Positions 46,239-58,266 are shown, counted from the stretch's first letter. The stretch is 64,000 nt of DNA from Capsicum annuum (GCF_002878395.1 NC_061118.1:92798678-92862677); one strand, 5' to 3'. Translations and numbers: made by a program. Notes: generated by a model not told the origin, from the letters alone.

Positions 46239-47588
46239 ATATGTCCCCCTTGAGAATATTTGTCCTTAAATGAGACTAATTTAGATGGAGAAACGATAAG
46301 ATGAAGGACATACTGAACATGAACAGTTGAAACATGACTTCTTGACTAACATTACTTAGATTCATATTGAGTATGCATATCTAATAAATGATTTATGACT
46401 GAGCTGATACATGAATGCATGACTAATAGTACTGATAAGATGATAACGTACATATGATATATGAATTTATGATTGAACTAACTTATGAACATGCAACTGA
46501 ACATGTAAAGGTAATGATACAAGGTTTGAAATAAAAAATGAGCATGGAACTAAATACCACATTTGTAACTAAAATTTGAATATGAAACTGGATAAACTTA
46601 AGAAAAGCTATTACCTTGGGCTGATTCTGAGCTTAATTACTAAATATTTATGAGAAGAAACATGAGAACGCAAATACGTATCGTGTACTGAACTGAGCCA
46701 TTGAGTACATAGATTATGGCTGATATTAGAGCTAGAGGGTCAACCTATGAGTAACCCCTACTCCTAAACTAGATTCCATACGTATAGAAAGAATGGGATA
46801 TTTTTGTCATGTATGTATGGGGGTTTATAGTATATCTCCCCCTTGGGACACTATCTCCCTCAAAGAATACCAACTTGACTGAGTAGCTGAGGAAACTGAA
46901 ATGATGCATAAGGCATTTACGAGCTGGGTCTTAACTGAATATCTGGGATCTAAAACTAAGGCATGATACATGAACTGGGATGAGCTTACACCTATATAGT
47001 TGGTTCATATTAGAATGGTTACATTCATGAAACTTAATATAGTATATCTAGATAGAAGGGACGGAAACCCAAACTATGTGTACTTGTCTGTCTGACTGAT
47101 AGAATGACTTTCTAGTTTTATGGACTAACTCATGATAAAAACTCATAGTCGACTTGATCCTTTTATTAACATTCTTTCTATAGAGCTGTAGTGGCTTTAG
47201 GGCACAAATAAATCTTGTCCTTGTCTAAACAAGACAACTGAATAAGAAAATCATCACATGGCTAAAGTTCGGTAAGATGGGTTGAGGCCTACGAACACCA
47301 TTTAAGATGAAATGACTAAGTCTCTTGCACTGCAACTGAGGCTACTGAAAAGAATCACATGGGGTGCTGAACATGAGTGCATAAATACACTAACTTATCT
47401 GATTAATTGGATATTTGAAAGCTGAATACAGGGCGTGTAAGACTGAGCTATACTTATTCTTGAATAACTAGACTATAACTGCAAAGCGTTATGCATAAGA
47501 TATAAGGACTGACTGGTTGGCATGAGATACTGAACATCAACTGAGGGTAATTGTATTATTGGAGAATGTAACACTAGGAGTACAGCAT
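46239..47588 (-). other. E9 internal region, 3' part with polypurine tract
   Basis: The minus strand next to the LTR reads CTCAAGGGGGACATAT (46254-46239), a polypurine tract. The upstream text AAGGACAAATATT parallels the conserved pre-tract phrase of E1 and E7. A second purine run, CCAAGGGGGAGATATAC, lies at about 46853-46837. No protein motif seen. The block ends at the E11 target site AGCAT (47584-47588). Confidence 0.6.
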
Positions 47589-50355
47589 TGTAACACCCCA
47601 TATTCAAGTACGTGTATTGGCGTATTCAAGTACATGTATTGGTCTTATTTATATGGAATTTATTTTATTTTATTTTATTTATACCGGAATTTACCCGTCG
47701 ATGGTTTCATACGAAGGTTATTGAATAAGCTTTCCAAAGATATAAAGATTTCCAAAAACAGATAGGTTTTGGATATAATCGAGCACGTTCGAAACTATAA
47801 AACGGTTGCCGGGATATTTGGGAATAGTAAATGTGCAGGAAAATTTCCTGCACACAAACTACTAAGGCTAGCCAATTTTTTTGGTCAAATTTGAACGATC
47901 ATAACTCCCTTAATATAATGAACTGGGAGAGCTTCAACCTATTAAAAGAAATATCTTTGAGTCTTCTTTCCAATGCAGTTGGTTTTATCCAAATCCAACA
48001 TCTAAGTAAGGAGTTATACTCGTTTTACTTCAGCCTCTCAAAACAGATTTTTAGGGTCAACTTCAAACGATCATAACTCCTTGTACAGGACGAACTGGAT
48101 GGCATACTTTATATGAAATGAAATCCCTTTGAATTATGTTTCTAACGATATCAATTTCACCCAAATCCAATATCGGAGCAAAGAGTTATGGTCGATCTAC
48201 TTTAGCTTATCAAAACTGTCCACCAAAGGACAGATTTGACATTATTTAAATTTTAAAGGCACTTTGGTCATTCCCTATGATATTATGGACGGGAATATGT
48301 GTATATATACATTTATATGAGTTCAAAAACTCATTTTCATCATCAATCATTGAGAAAGAACAAACCCTAGCCAAATTTGACCTTTAAATTACTTTTGATT
48401 CAACCGTAAAAATTCCAAAGTAATCCGATAACTGCGTTTGTCATCTCGAGAGCTTCGAATGGCACCTATTATTTGTCCTAATAGGATTGCATAATCAAGA
48501 GGTAAATTCTAAGGTATAAATATTGTTTTCCTTGTTCTTTTCCATATATATGTGTGTGATAGAGGATTATATGTATTGGTTGTTATTGAAAGGTGATGGA
48601 AATAGGGTTATGGACTATTTTGATTGATTTGGTTGTATTGAATTGTGGAAGGTGGATATGATAATTGGGTTATGGAAGGTGGATATGGTAATTGAGTTAT
48701 GGAAGGTGGATATGGTGATATACTATTGAATTGATGATTATTTATGTCTATGGCTCAATTTGGTTTAATGGATTGGCTGGAAGGATAAATGAATCCAAAC
48801 TTGATATTGGAGGATGTTGAATGAATATACATGGCATGTGAATGTAATTGGAGTACAAGAAGGTTAAAGTGAAACCCTTTATGGTATAATTAAGGCTTAC
48901 TACTTAACCACTAGTTTGGTGAATTCAAATAATTGAATTGTGATGTTTGGTCGCTAATACTAGACTGCTATATATGTTCGTTGTAGATAAGTAATCCAAA
49001 AAGACGAGAAGTTTATTTGGGAATAGTATTAAAGGTTGATATTCAGGTATGTAAAGCATACTCTATACCATATCTTTGGCATAAAAGTGAACAATTGTTC
49101 TATTAAGAAAGTTTCCAAAGTTATTCAGTAACATGTGATCCATAATGGTTTTGTATGATGTCCTACATTACCAATGAACTTATTTACACCCTACAATATG
49201 TCAATACATTCCAATACTTACGTGTTTTCCAAATCTTACATGTTTGTTGCACTAATGAATGTCAGAAGGTATCCGGTTACTCAAACAAGATCTATGTGCT
49301 ATTAATGACTCCAAAATGTTTCATTGATATACCAATAAGTTCCTACTTCATTGTTATGGAATTGATGACTCCAAAACACTTCATTGATGTGCCAATGAGT
49401 TCTACTTCATTGTTAATGCATTGATGGTCTATTTATATGTCTCTTATTGATGTATCATTGTTTCAAAGTATCAAAAATGCGGTGGCGACCAAAATAACAA
49501 TCTCAAAGATTAATTGAACTAAGTGATGGAAGTTCTCTCTTATCGGATGGTATTCCAGGGGCATAAGCCTATCATGGGTCGATCCCTAGTTATGTGTTTA
49601 TGGGTGGTATCCCAGGGGAATAAGCCTATCATGGGTCGATCCCAGTTGATATGTATTGGAGGCATCCTAATGGTCACAGTACAGTACAGTAATGATTACA
49701 AAGATGATAAGAACGAAGGTAAAGTGATTGAATAAATTCAATGTACAGGTTGTCATAAGTTCTGGTATGTGTGGTCTACTCCTATTATGATTTATTCACT
49801 TGTTTCTGATTTCTGTTGAGCTCCTATATCATATGTGATTATCTAAAGCTTTACATACTCAGTACATATTTCGTACTGACGTCCTGCATGGTGGACCTGT
49901 ATTTCATGCTGCAGGCACAGGTACCTCAGCTCATACACCGCACAAGTAAGAGCCAGGGTACCCAGCTACTTTTGGTGAGCTCCAGTTTGCTTTGGGGCTT
50001 TTCGTGTCATATCCAGTTACTTTTGGTATTGTATAGAAGTTACATATATGGCGGGGTGTGTCCCGACCTTAGTTAAACTTTGTGTATTGTCTAGAGGCTT
50101 TGTAGACCTAATGTACAGTCAAGGTGGTGTTTTGTTAATAGACGTGATGGCTCCAACGGCCAAGTATTGTATATACATATATATGTGTGCTCGAGCTTAT
50201 ACAGGTGATTATTTCCTTTTATATGCAACATGATGCTATTCGAATTTTGGGTTGTCATAGAGGTATGCATGGGAAGTATAAGGTTATGAGTTGGTTCTCC
50301 TGGGCCTCCTCGGGTACGGGTGCCAGTCCGCCCCAATAGGATTTGAGGCGTGACA
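47589..50355 (+). repeat. E11 5' LTR (2767 bp)
   Basis: TGTAACACCCCATATTC to GATTTGAGGCGTGACA. Internal structure: a perfect 23-bp palindrome at 47832-47854; two ~171-bp modules starting GATCATAACTCC (47896 and 48069); TATA-like TGTATATATACAT near 48300; three 27-bp repeats from 48646, 48673 and 48700; 60-bp repeat units near 49304 and 49364; 56-bp units GGTAT[TC]CCAGGGG at 49549 and 49605. Confidence 0.95.
48298..48312 (+). promoter_or_regulatory. Putative TATA box of E11 5' LTR
   Basis: GTGTATATATACATTTATAT, about 710 bases into the LTR; the same element stands near 56206 in the 3' LTR. Transcription would start shortly after, giving a leader of about 2 kb within the LTR. Confidence 0.5.
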
Positions 50356-50359
50356 AAAG

Positions 50360-50371
50360 GGGTATCAGAGA
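50360..50371 (+). other. E11 primer-binding site, two mismatches
   Basis: GGGTATCAGAGA replaces TGGTATCAGAGC, four bases after the LTR end. Complementarity to initiator tRNA-Met is still clear. Confidence 0.8.
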
Positions 50372-50572
50372 AGTTCGTCCTAGTGAGTCTACAAAGCCGT
50401 GTCTACGTTGAGTCTTGTTTATCGATGTGTCATGCACCGCATCTACAAACAGGAGGCTATGGACATTTAAGAATTGTTTCTTTTCTTTATGTCTTAGATC
50501 GTGCGATAGAGCCTATATTGTATATAAAGTCATAGTTGACCACTGAATCCGTTTGTTTCTCTTATTATAGTA

Positions 50573-51844
50573 ATGATGTCGGTTACCAGAAGTAAGAATA
50601 CCGGTAAGCAAGTAGATGTGGCTGCCGGAGAGGGGACTAGTAAGTCACCCACTATACCAGCTAATTAAAGTGAGGCTCCAGCTGAGCATGTATCAGAAAC
50701 TTCCTCCAGTTTGGAAGAAATAAGGGGGAGGAGAACTATATCTCCAGAGCCACCTATTAATGCTGTTGATCAAGATCTTAGAAATGCAGTGCAACTTTTG
50801 ACTCGTATAGTTGCTGGACAAGCTCAAGGGCAAGCCATTCCTACCACGGGTCCTAGTGGTACAGATAGGGCGGCTATCCTTCAAACACAGGATTTTCTTA
50901 AGATAGATCCTCCCATTTTTACTAGATCAGATCTTAACGAGGACCCATAGGACTTTATTGATCAAATTCAAAGGGCCTTAGATGTTATGCATGTAATGGG
51001 TAGAGAGATAGTGGAGTTAGCGGCGTATAGATTTAAAAGAGAGGCTATATATTGGTATGAAGACTGGAAATGATCTAGGGGTATTGATGCACCCCCAGCT
51101 ACTTGGAAAGAGTTCAAAGAGGCATTTCTTGATCATTATCTTCCATTCAAGATTCGTCAGGCCCATGTAGATCAGTTTTTAAATCTTCGTCAGGGGAATA
51201 TGAGTGTGAGGGAGTACAGTCTTTGATTTAATTCCTTGTCGAGATATGCTCCTAATGTTGTAGCTACTATGGATGACAGAGTTTATCAATATGTGGATAG
51301 GGTAGATCCATATCTGATTAGAGATTATACTATTGCCGCTTTGAACAAAGATATGGACATAGCGAGGATCCAAGCTTTTGCACAGAAAATGGAAGATTCG
51401 AGGCAGAGGAGAAGAACACAGGAATTAGAAAGAGGATATTCCAAGAGGGCCTGATCTACAGGACAGTTCATGGCATTCCAAGGAGAGTTCAGACCACATT
51501 TTTTTGCTAGACCACCTAGGCCATTATCTTCTTATTCTGCAGCTAGTGCCCCACCACAGTTCCAAGGGTCTAGAGGAAATCAATTTGGACACAAAAGTGA
51601 GAGCCAGAGTTCGCAGATAGTGGGGTACCAACGACAAGGGAATATGAGCCAATCGAGACCTCTTCGAGAGCCATGCAATAAATATGGAAGGTATCATTTG
51701 GGCACATGTCGGCTGGGGACCAATGTTTCCTTTTAGTGTGGTATGTCGGGGCATATGATGAGAGAATGCCCACAAAAGAGCATAGGGGGTATGGTACGAC
51801 CTACGGGGTTATTTCTTGCATCATCATCATCGATGCCTTATTGA
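50573..51844 (+). pseudogene. E11 gag
   Basis: Start chosen at ATG 50573 (MMSVTRSKNTGKQ), the first ATG in the gag-pol frame after the leader. Conserved blocks: RDLNEDPxDFIDQIQRALDVMHV-like (50925-51000), ELAAYRFKREAIYWYEDW, WKEFKEAFLDHYLP, IRQAHVDQFLNLRQGNMSVR, RYAPNVVATMDDRVY, and the RARSTGQF-like tail. The zinc knuckles (about 51672-51775) read CNKYGRYHLGTC and CGMSGHMMRECP, each missing one Cys. In-frame stops at 50666, 50948, 51071, 51224, 51452, 51734 and 51842; no frameshift. Gag packages element RNA. Confidence 0.9.
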
Positions 51845-51862
51845 GGAAGGGGTGCACAACCA

Positions 51863-52504
51863 ATGGGCCGTGTTAGAGGTGATAGAGGAGCCACGAGTTC
51901 TAGCGGGGCTCAAAATCATACGTATGCTCTAGTGGATCGACAGAATTTAAAGGCTTCCCCAGATGTGGTTATGGGTACGTTGTCTATCTTTTCATTAGAT
52001 TTATATGCCTTAATTGATACCGGTTCTACATTATCTTATGTTACTCCATTGGTTGCTGGAAAGTTCGAAAGAATATCCGAACTGTTAGTTGATCCATTTG
52101 AAGTGTCCATACCGGTTGGGTAATCTATTATAGCTAGAAGGGTTTGCCAAAACTGCATAGTAACTGTTTGTGGTCGTGATACGATGGTTGATCTTGTGGA
52201 GTTAGAAATGGTAGATTTTGATGTTATAATGGGTATGGACTGGTTGACGTCTTGTTAAGCCACAATTGATTGCTGCATGAAAAAGGTATATTTTCATTTT
52301 CCAAATGAACTAGTCCTTGAATGGAAAGGTGAAATTAGTGCACCAAAAGGTAGATTTATTTCTTATTTTAAGGCAGGAAGAATGATTTCCAAGGGATACA
52401 TATATCATTTAGTTAGAGTAAGGGATACAGAAGCGGAGCCACCAACTCTTCATGCTGTTCCGGTGGTAAATGAATTTTCTGATGTATTTCCTGAAGATTT
52501 TTAA
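51863..52504 (+). pseudogene. E11 aspartic protease and linker
   Basis: Same frame as gag, so gag-pol was one polyprotein. The active site ALIDTGSTLSYVTP (about 52010-52050) is intact. VDPFEVSIPVG follows, then IIARRVCQN and MVDFDVIMGMDWL. Stops at 52121 and 52256. The linker [12 protein letters not shown] (52390) and [17 protein letters not shown] leads to RT. The protease would release gag, RT and integrase. Confidence 0.9.
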
Positions 52505-53440
52505 GGTTTGCCTCCTGAACGAGAAGTAGAGTTTGGTATTGATGTAATACCAGGAACCTAACCAATCTTCATTCCTCTGTATAGAATGGCCCCAGAAGAA
52601 TTACGAGAATTGAAAGAGCAATAGAAAGATTTCCTAGAGAAGGGATTCATCAGGCCTAGTATGTCCCCCTGGGGAGCACCAGTGTTATTTGTGCGCAAAA
52701 AGGATGGCTCGCTAAGGATGTGTATTGGTTATCTGCAATTGAATAAGGTGACTATTAAGAATAAATATCCTCTCCCAAGAATTGATGATTTATTTGATCA
52801 GTTATAGGGCGCCAAGTGTTTTTCTAAGATTGATTTGACATCAGGTTACCACCAAGTGAGGGTCAAAGAGAAGGATATACCCAAGACAGCTTTTCCAACA
52901 CGGTATGGTTATTATGAGTTTCTAGTTATGTCATTTGGGCTAACAAATGCACCCGCAGCTTTTATAGATTTGATGAATAGGGTGTTTAAGCCATTCCTGG
53001 ATGTATTTGTGATAGTTTTTATAGATGATATTCTTGTTTATTCTAGATCAGAAGAGGACCATGCCAATCACTTACGACAGGCATTGCAGACTCTTTGTGA
53101 TTGTAAGCTTTATGAAAAGTTCTCTAAATGTGAGTTTTGGTTAAAGTCGGTGGCATTTTTGGGTTATATTGTATCTAGTGAAGGGATAAAGGTTGATGCT
53201 CAAAAAATAGAAGCTGTGAAGAACTGGCCAAGGCCCACAACGCCTACGGAGATTCGTAGTATTCTCAGGTTGGCCGGTTATTATAGAAGGTTTGTTAAAG
53301 ACTTTTCTTCCATTTCAGCACCCTTAACAAAGCTAACCCATAAAGCATCTAAATTCCAATGGAATGATGCCTGTGAGAAGAAGTTTTCAAGATTTAAAGA
53401 ACAAGTTGATTTCTACACCCGTGTTGGTACTTCCAGAAGG
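52505..53440 (+). pseudogene. E11 reverse transcriptase
   Basis: Conserved order: [70 protein letters not shown] (Asp/Tyr-Arg expected at one site), [33 protein letters not shown], catalytic [10 protein letters not shown] (about 53015), [20 protein letters not shown], and the connection part [27 protein letters not shown]. Stops at 52559, 52622 and 52805; otherwise open from 52835 to 53446. A one-base insertion near 53385 shifts the frame. Confidence 0.92.
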
Positions 53441-53830
53441 TACTGAAGGGTATACATTGTATTGTGATGCTTCTAGAATTGGTTTAGTATGTGCATTGAT
53501 GCAGCATGGTAAGGTAATAGCATATGCTTCTAGACAATTGCAGCCATATAAGAAAAATTATCCTGCACACGATCTTGAGTTGGCAGCAATTATTTTTGCT
53601 TTAAAGATATGGTGCCACTACTTATATGGGGTTCATGTTGATATATATATACTGACCATAAGAGCTTTCAATATATTTTTAATCAGAAGGATCTAAATTT
53701 AAGGCAGTGGAGATGGCTTGAACTATTAAAGGACTATGATGTTGATATGTTGTACCATCCAGGGAAAGCAAATATGGTAGCTGATGCGTTAAGTCGTAAG
53801 GCTATGATGGCGCCCATAGAAGGGCAAGGG
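53400..53830 (+). pseudogene. E11 RNase H
   Basis: In the shifted frame: [72 protein letters not shown]. At 53640-53650 an extra TA in a run of TA returns reading to the original frame within the HVDIYTDH segment. Then [20 protein letters not shown] and ADALSRK (about 53780). RNase H removes the RNA strand from the hybrid. Confidence 0.88.
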
Positions 53831-54950
53831 ATGATTAAAGATCTTCACAAGTTAGCTAGTTTGGGAGTTCGCCTTCTTGAAACTCCAGATAAAGAGCTTA
53901 TCATACATAATGCTTCGGAGTCTTTATTAGTAGCTGAAGTGAAAGAGAAGCAATATGCAGATCTTATTTTATTACAGCTTAAGGAGAACGTTCAGAGTGG
54001 TGCAACCAAGGCATTTGAGCTTACGCGAGAAGGAGTACTTCAGTGCCAAAACCGATTGTGTGTGCCGGATGTAGACGGGCTAAGAAAGAAGATTATGACA
54101 GAGGCACATTTTTCAAGGTATTCTATTCATCCAGGATCAACCAAAATGTATCAAGATTTGAAAGATATGTATTGGTGGAATGACATGAAGAAGAGCATTG
54201 CAGAATTTGTAGCTGAATGTCCAAATTGTCAAAGAGTTAAAGTTGAGCACCAAAAACCCGGAGGTTATATGCAATGCATTGATCTTCCAAGCTGGAAGTG
54301 GGACACGATCAACATGGATTTCATTATTGGTTTGGCTCGTACATCCCAGAAGTTTGATTCTATATGGGTGATTGTTGATAGGCTTACCAAATCCACACAT
54401 TTCCTACCAGTTAGGACCACTTACACAGTTGAAGAGTATGTGAAGCTGTACATTAAAGAGATAGTCCGATTACATGGATTGCCAATCTCTATTATATCAG
54501 ATCGGGGAACCCAATTTACCACAAACTTTTGGAAGTCTTTTCAGAGGTGTTTCGGAACACAAATGAAGTTGAGTGCAGCTTTTCACCCTCAAACAAATGG
54601 ACAAGCAGAACGTACCATCCAAACACTTGAAGATATGCTATGAGCTTATGTAATAGATTTTAAGGGCAACTGGGATGATCATTTACCTCTTATTGAGTTT
54701 GCCTACAATAATAGCTATCATTCAAGTATCAAAATGGCACCATATGAAGCTTTATATAGAAGGAAGTGTAGATCACTAATAGGATGGTTCGAAGTGAGTG
54801 AAACTCTTTTGTTCAGATCGGATCTTGTTTATCAAGCCATAGAGAAGGTTAAAGTAATTAGCAATGACTGAAAACAGCCCAAAGTCGACCCAAGTCATAT
54901 GCGGATAGTAGAAGGAGAGGGCTAGAGTTTTCTATAGGTAATTGGGTATT
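53830..54950 (+). pseudogene. E11 integrase
   Basis: Zinc-binding N terminus with [10 protein letters not shown] and CPNCQRVK (about 54105-54240); core with all three catalytic residues visible: NMDFIIGL (Asp, about 54315), [10 protein letters not shown] (Asp, about 54500), [10 protein letters not shown] (Glu, about 54608). Open from 53747 to a TGA at 54641 (Arg expected before AYVIDF). LIEFAYNNSYHSSI and MAPYEALY follow. Further stop near 54868 and frame changes to 55160 break the C-terminal part. Confidence 0.92.
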
Positions 54951-55167
54951 TTTGAAGGTATCACCAATAAAAGGGGTAATGAGATTTGGCAAGAAAGGGA
55001 AGTTGAGTCCACGTTATATAGGCCCATATAAGATCACTCGAAGGTTTGGACAAGTTGCATATGAATTAGAGCTACCCCAAGAGCTCTCATTAGTACATCT
55101 AGTATTTTATGTGTCAATGCTTTAAAAGTGAATCAGAGATCCATCATATATCACTTCTACTAAGGAT

Positions 55168-55389
55168 GTGCAAATTACGGAAGATCTTACCTATGATGAA
55201 GTGCCTATTGCTATTCTAGATCGCCAAGTTAAGAAGATGAGAAATAAAGAGATAGCATCGGTGAAAGTACATTGGAGAAATCATCAAAGGGAAGAGATTA
55301 CATGGGAAGCTGAGGAAGCAATGAAATCTAAGTACCCTCATTTGTTCAAAGATGAAGAGGAAGTTCAAGAAACAGAGTTAGAACATTAA
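55168..55389 (+). pseudogene. E11 chromodomain
   Basis: End of pol: VPIAILDRQVKKMRNKEIAS, VKVHWRNHQREEITWEAEEA and MKSKYPHLFKDEEE. This is the integrase-linked chromodomain of Tekay-like chromoviruses, thought to guide integration to heterochromatin. It is intact over 73 codons and ends at TAA 55387-55389; only its link to the integrase core is broken. Confidence 0.92.
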
Positions 55390-55502
55390 CAAGTAAGTTT
55401 TTTTAATATATGCATAGTATTTATGTGATGATGTGAATGTTAATGATGGACTTGAACTTGTTTTGGTTGAATAATTATGCTAACATTTGATGACGAATGT
55501 CC

Positions 55503-55517
55503 AAAAGGGGGGAAGGA
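55503..55517 (+). other. E11 polypurine tract
   Basis: AAAAGGGGGGAAGGA lies directly before the 3' LTR start TGTAACACC, preceded by TTTGATGACGAATGTCC. Confidence 0.9.
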
Positions 55518-58261
55518 TGTAACACCCCGTATTCAAGTATGTGTATTGGTGTATTCAAGTACGTGTATTGGTCTTATTTATATGGAATTTATTTTATTTT
55601 ATTTTATTTATACCGAAATTTGCCCGTCGATGATTTCATACGAAGGTTATTGAATAAGCTTTCCAACGATATAAAGATTTCCAAAAACGGATAGGTTTCG
55701 GATATAATCGAGCACGTTCGAAACTATAAAACGGTGGCTGGGATATTTGGGAATAGTAAATGTGCAGGAAAATTTCCTGCACACAAACTACTGAGGCCAG
55801 CCAATTTTTTGGATCAACTTTGAACGATCATAACTCCCTTAATATAATGAACTGGAAGAGCTGCGACCTATGAAAAGAAATATGTTTGAGTCTTCTTTAC
55901 AATTCACTTGATTTCATCCAAATCCAACATCTGAGTAAGGAGTTATACTCGTTTTACTTCAGCCTCTCAAAATAGATTTTTAGGGTCAATTTTAAATAAT
56001 CATAACTCCTTGTACAGGACGAACTGGGTGTCCTATTTTAGATGAAATAAAATCCCTTTGAATTATCTTTCCAACGATACCAATTTCACCCAAATCTGAT
56101 ATCGTAGCAAAGAGTTATGGTCGATCTACTTTAACTTAGCAAAATAGTCCACCAAAGGACAGATTTGACATTATTTAAATTTTAAAGGCACTTTGGTCAT
56201 TTATATGTATATATACACATTTATATGAGTTCAAAAACTCATTTTCATCATTAATCATTGAGAAAGAACAAACCCTAGCCAAATTTGACCTTTAAATTAC
56301 TTTTGATTCAACTGTAGAAATTCCAAAGTAATCCGATAACTGCGTTTGTCATCTCGAGAGCTTCGAATGGCACCTATTATTTGTCCTAATAGGATTAAAT
56401 AATCAAGAGGTGAATTCTAAGGTATGAATATTGTTTGCCTTGTTCTTTTCCATATGTATATGTCTGATAGAGGATTATATGTATTGGTTGTTATTGAAAG
56501 GTGATGGAAATAGGGTTATGGACTATTTTGCATGGTTTCGTTGTATTGAATTGTGGAAGGTGGATATGGTAATTGGGTTATGGAAGGTGGATATGGTAAT
56601 TGAGTTATGGAAGGTGGCTATGGTGATATACTATTGAATTGATGATTATTTATGTCTATGGCTCAATTTGGTTTAATGGATTGGTTGGAAGGATAAATTA
56701 ATCCAAACTTGATATTGGAGGATGTTGTATGAATATGCATGGCATGTGAATGTAATTGGAGTATAAGAAGGTTAAAGTAACACCCTTTATGGTGTAATTA
56801 AGGATTACTACTTAACAAGTAGTTTGGTGAATTCAAATAATTGAATTGTGACGTTTGGTCGCTAATACTAGATTGCTATATATGTTCATTGTAGATAAGT
56901 AATCCGAAAAGGCAAGAAGTCCATTTGGGACTAGTATTGAAGGTTGATAGTCAGGTATGTAAAGCATACTCTATACCATATCTTTGGCATGAAAGTGACC
57001 AATTGTTCTATTAAGAAAGTTTCCAAAGTTATTCAGTAACATGTGATCCATAATGGTTTTGTATGATGTCCTACGTTACCAATGAACTTATTTCCACCCT
57101 ACAAGATGTCAAGACATTCCAATACTTACTTGTTTTCCAAATCTTACATGTTTATTGCACTAATGAATGTCATAAGGTATCCGGTTACTCAAACAAGATC
57201 CATGTGCTATTAATGACTCCAAAACGTTTCATTGATATACCAATAAGTTCCTACTTCATTGTTATGGCATTGATGACTCCAAAACACTTCATTGATGTGC
57301 CAATGAGTTCTACTTCATTGTTATTACATTGATGGACTATTTATATGTCTCTTATTGATGTATCATTGTTTCAAAGTATCAAAAATGCGGTGGCGACCAA
57401 AATAACAATCTCAAAGATTAATTGAACTAAGTGATGGAAGTTCTCTCTTATCGGATGGTATTCCAGGGGCATAAGCCTATCATGGGTCGATCCCTAGTTA
57501 TGTGTTTATGGGTGGTATCCCAGGGGCATAAGCCTATCATGGGTCGATCGCAGTTGATATGTACTGGAGGCAGCCTAATGGTCACAGTATAGTACAATAA
57601 TGATTACAAAGATGATAAGAACGAAGGTAAAGTGATTGAATAAATTGAATGTACAGGTTGTCATAAGTTCTAGTAAGTGTGGTCCACTCCTATTACGATT
57701 TATTCACTTGTTTGTGATTTCTATTGAGCTCCTATATCATATGTGATTATCTACAGCTTTACATACTCAGTACATATTTTGTACTGACGTCCCCCACGGG
57801 GTACCTGTATTTCATGCTGCAGGCATAGGTACCTCAGCTCATAAACAGCACAAGTAGGAGCCAGGATACCCAGCTGCTTTTGGTGAGCTCCAGTTTGCTT
57901 CGGGGCTTTCCGTATCATATCCAGTTACTTTTGGTATTGTATAAAAATTACTTATATGGCGGGGTGTGTCCCGACCTTAGTTAAACTCTGTGTATTGTTT
58001 AGAGGCTTTGTAGACCTAATGTACTGTCAAGGTGGTGTTTTATTAATAGACGTGATGGCTCCAACGACCAAGTATTGTATATACATATATGTGTGCTCGA
58101 TCTTATACAGGTGATTATTTCCTTTTATATGCAACATGATGATGTTCGAATTTTGGGTTGTCATAGAGGTATGCATGGGAAGTATAAGGTTATGAGCTGG
58201 TTCTCCTGGGCCTCCTCGGTTATGGGTGCCAGTCCGCCCCAATAGGATTTGAGGCGTGACA
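55518..58261 (+). repeat. E11 3' LTR (2744 bp)
   Basis: TGTAACACCCCGTATTC to GATTTGAGGCGTGACA, then the target copy AGCAT. It repeats all internal features of the 5' LTR: palindrome at 55761-55783, GATCATAACTCC modules (from about 55826 and 55999), 27-bp repeats near 56552, 60-bp units near 57212 and 57272, and 56-bp units near 57457 and 57513. A ~25-base gap relative to the 5' LTR stands before the TATA-like box (about 56200). Confidence 0.95.
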
Positions 58262-58266
58262 AGCAT

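Larger units (their letters stand above)
47589..58261 (+). mobile_element. E11: complete Tekay-like chromovirus, 10,673 bp
   Basis: 5' LTR 47589-50355, primer site, one gag-pol frame, chromodomain, polypurine tract, 3' LTR 55518-58261. Perfect 5-bp target duplication AGCAT at 47584-47588 and 58262-58266. Over the first ~130 bases the two LTRs differ at seven places, all transitions, suggesting roughly 5% divergence and a younger age than E9. The gag-pol frame (from 50573) carries many stops but stays in one frame for 2.8 kb. It lies inside the internal domain of E9. Confidence 0.95.

Noticed and set aside
50091..50437. Minus-strand open frames in the E11 LTR end as small genes
   Set aside because: They mirror a conserved LTR sequence, recur at 58027-58311, have no known motif and lie opposite the element's own transcript.
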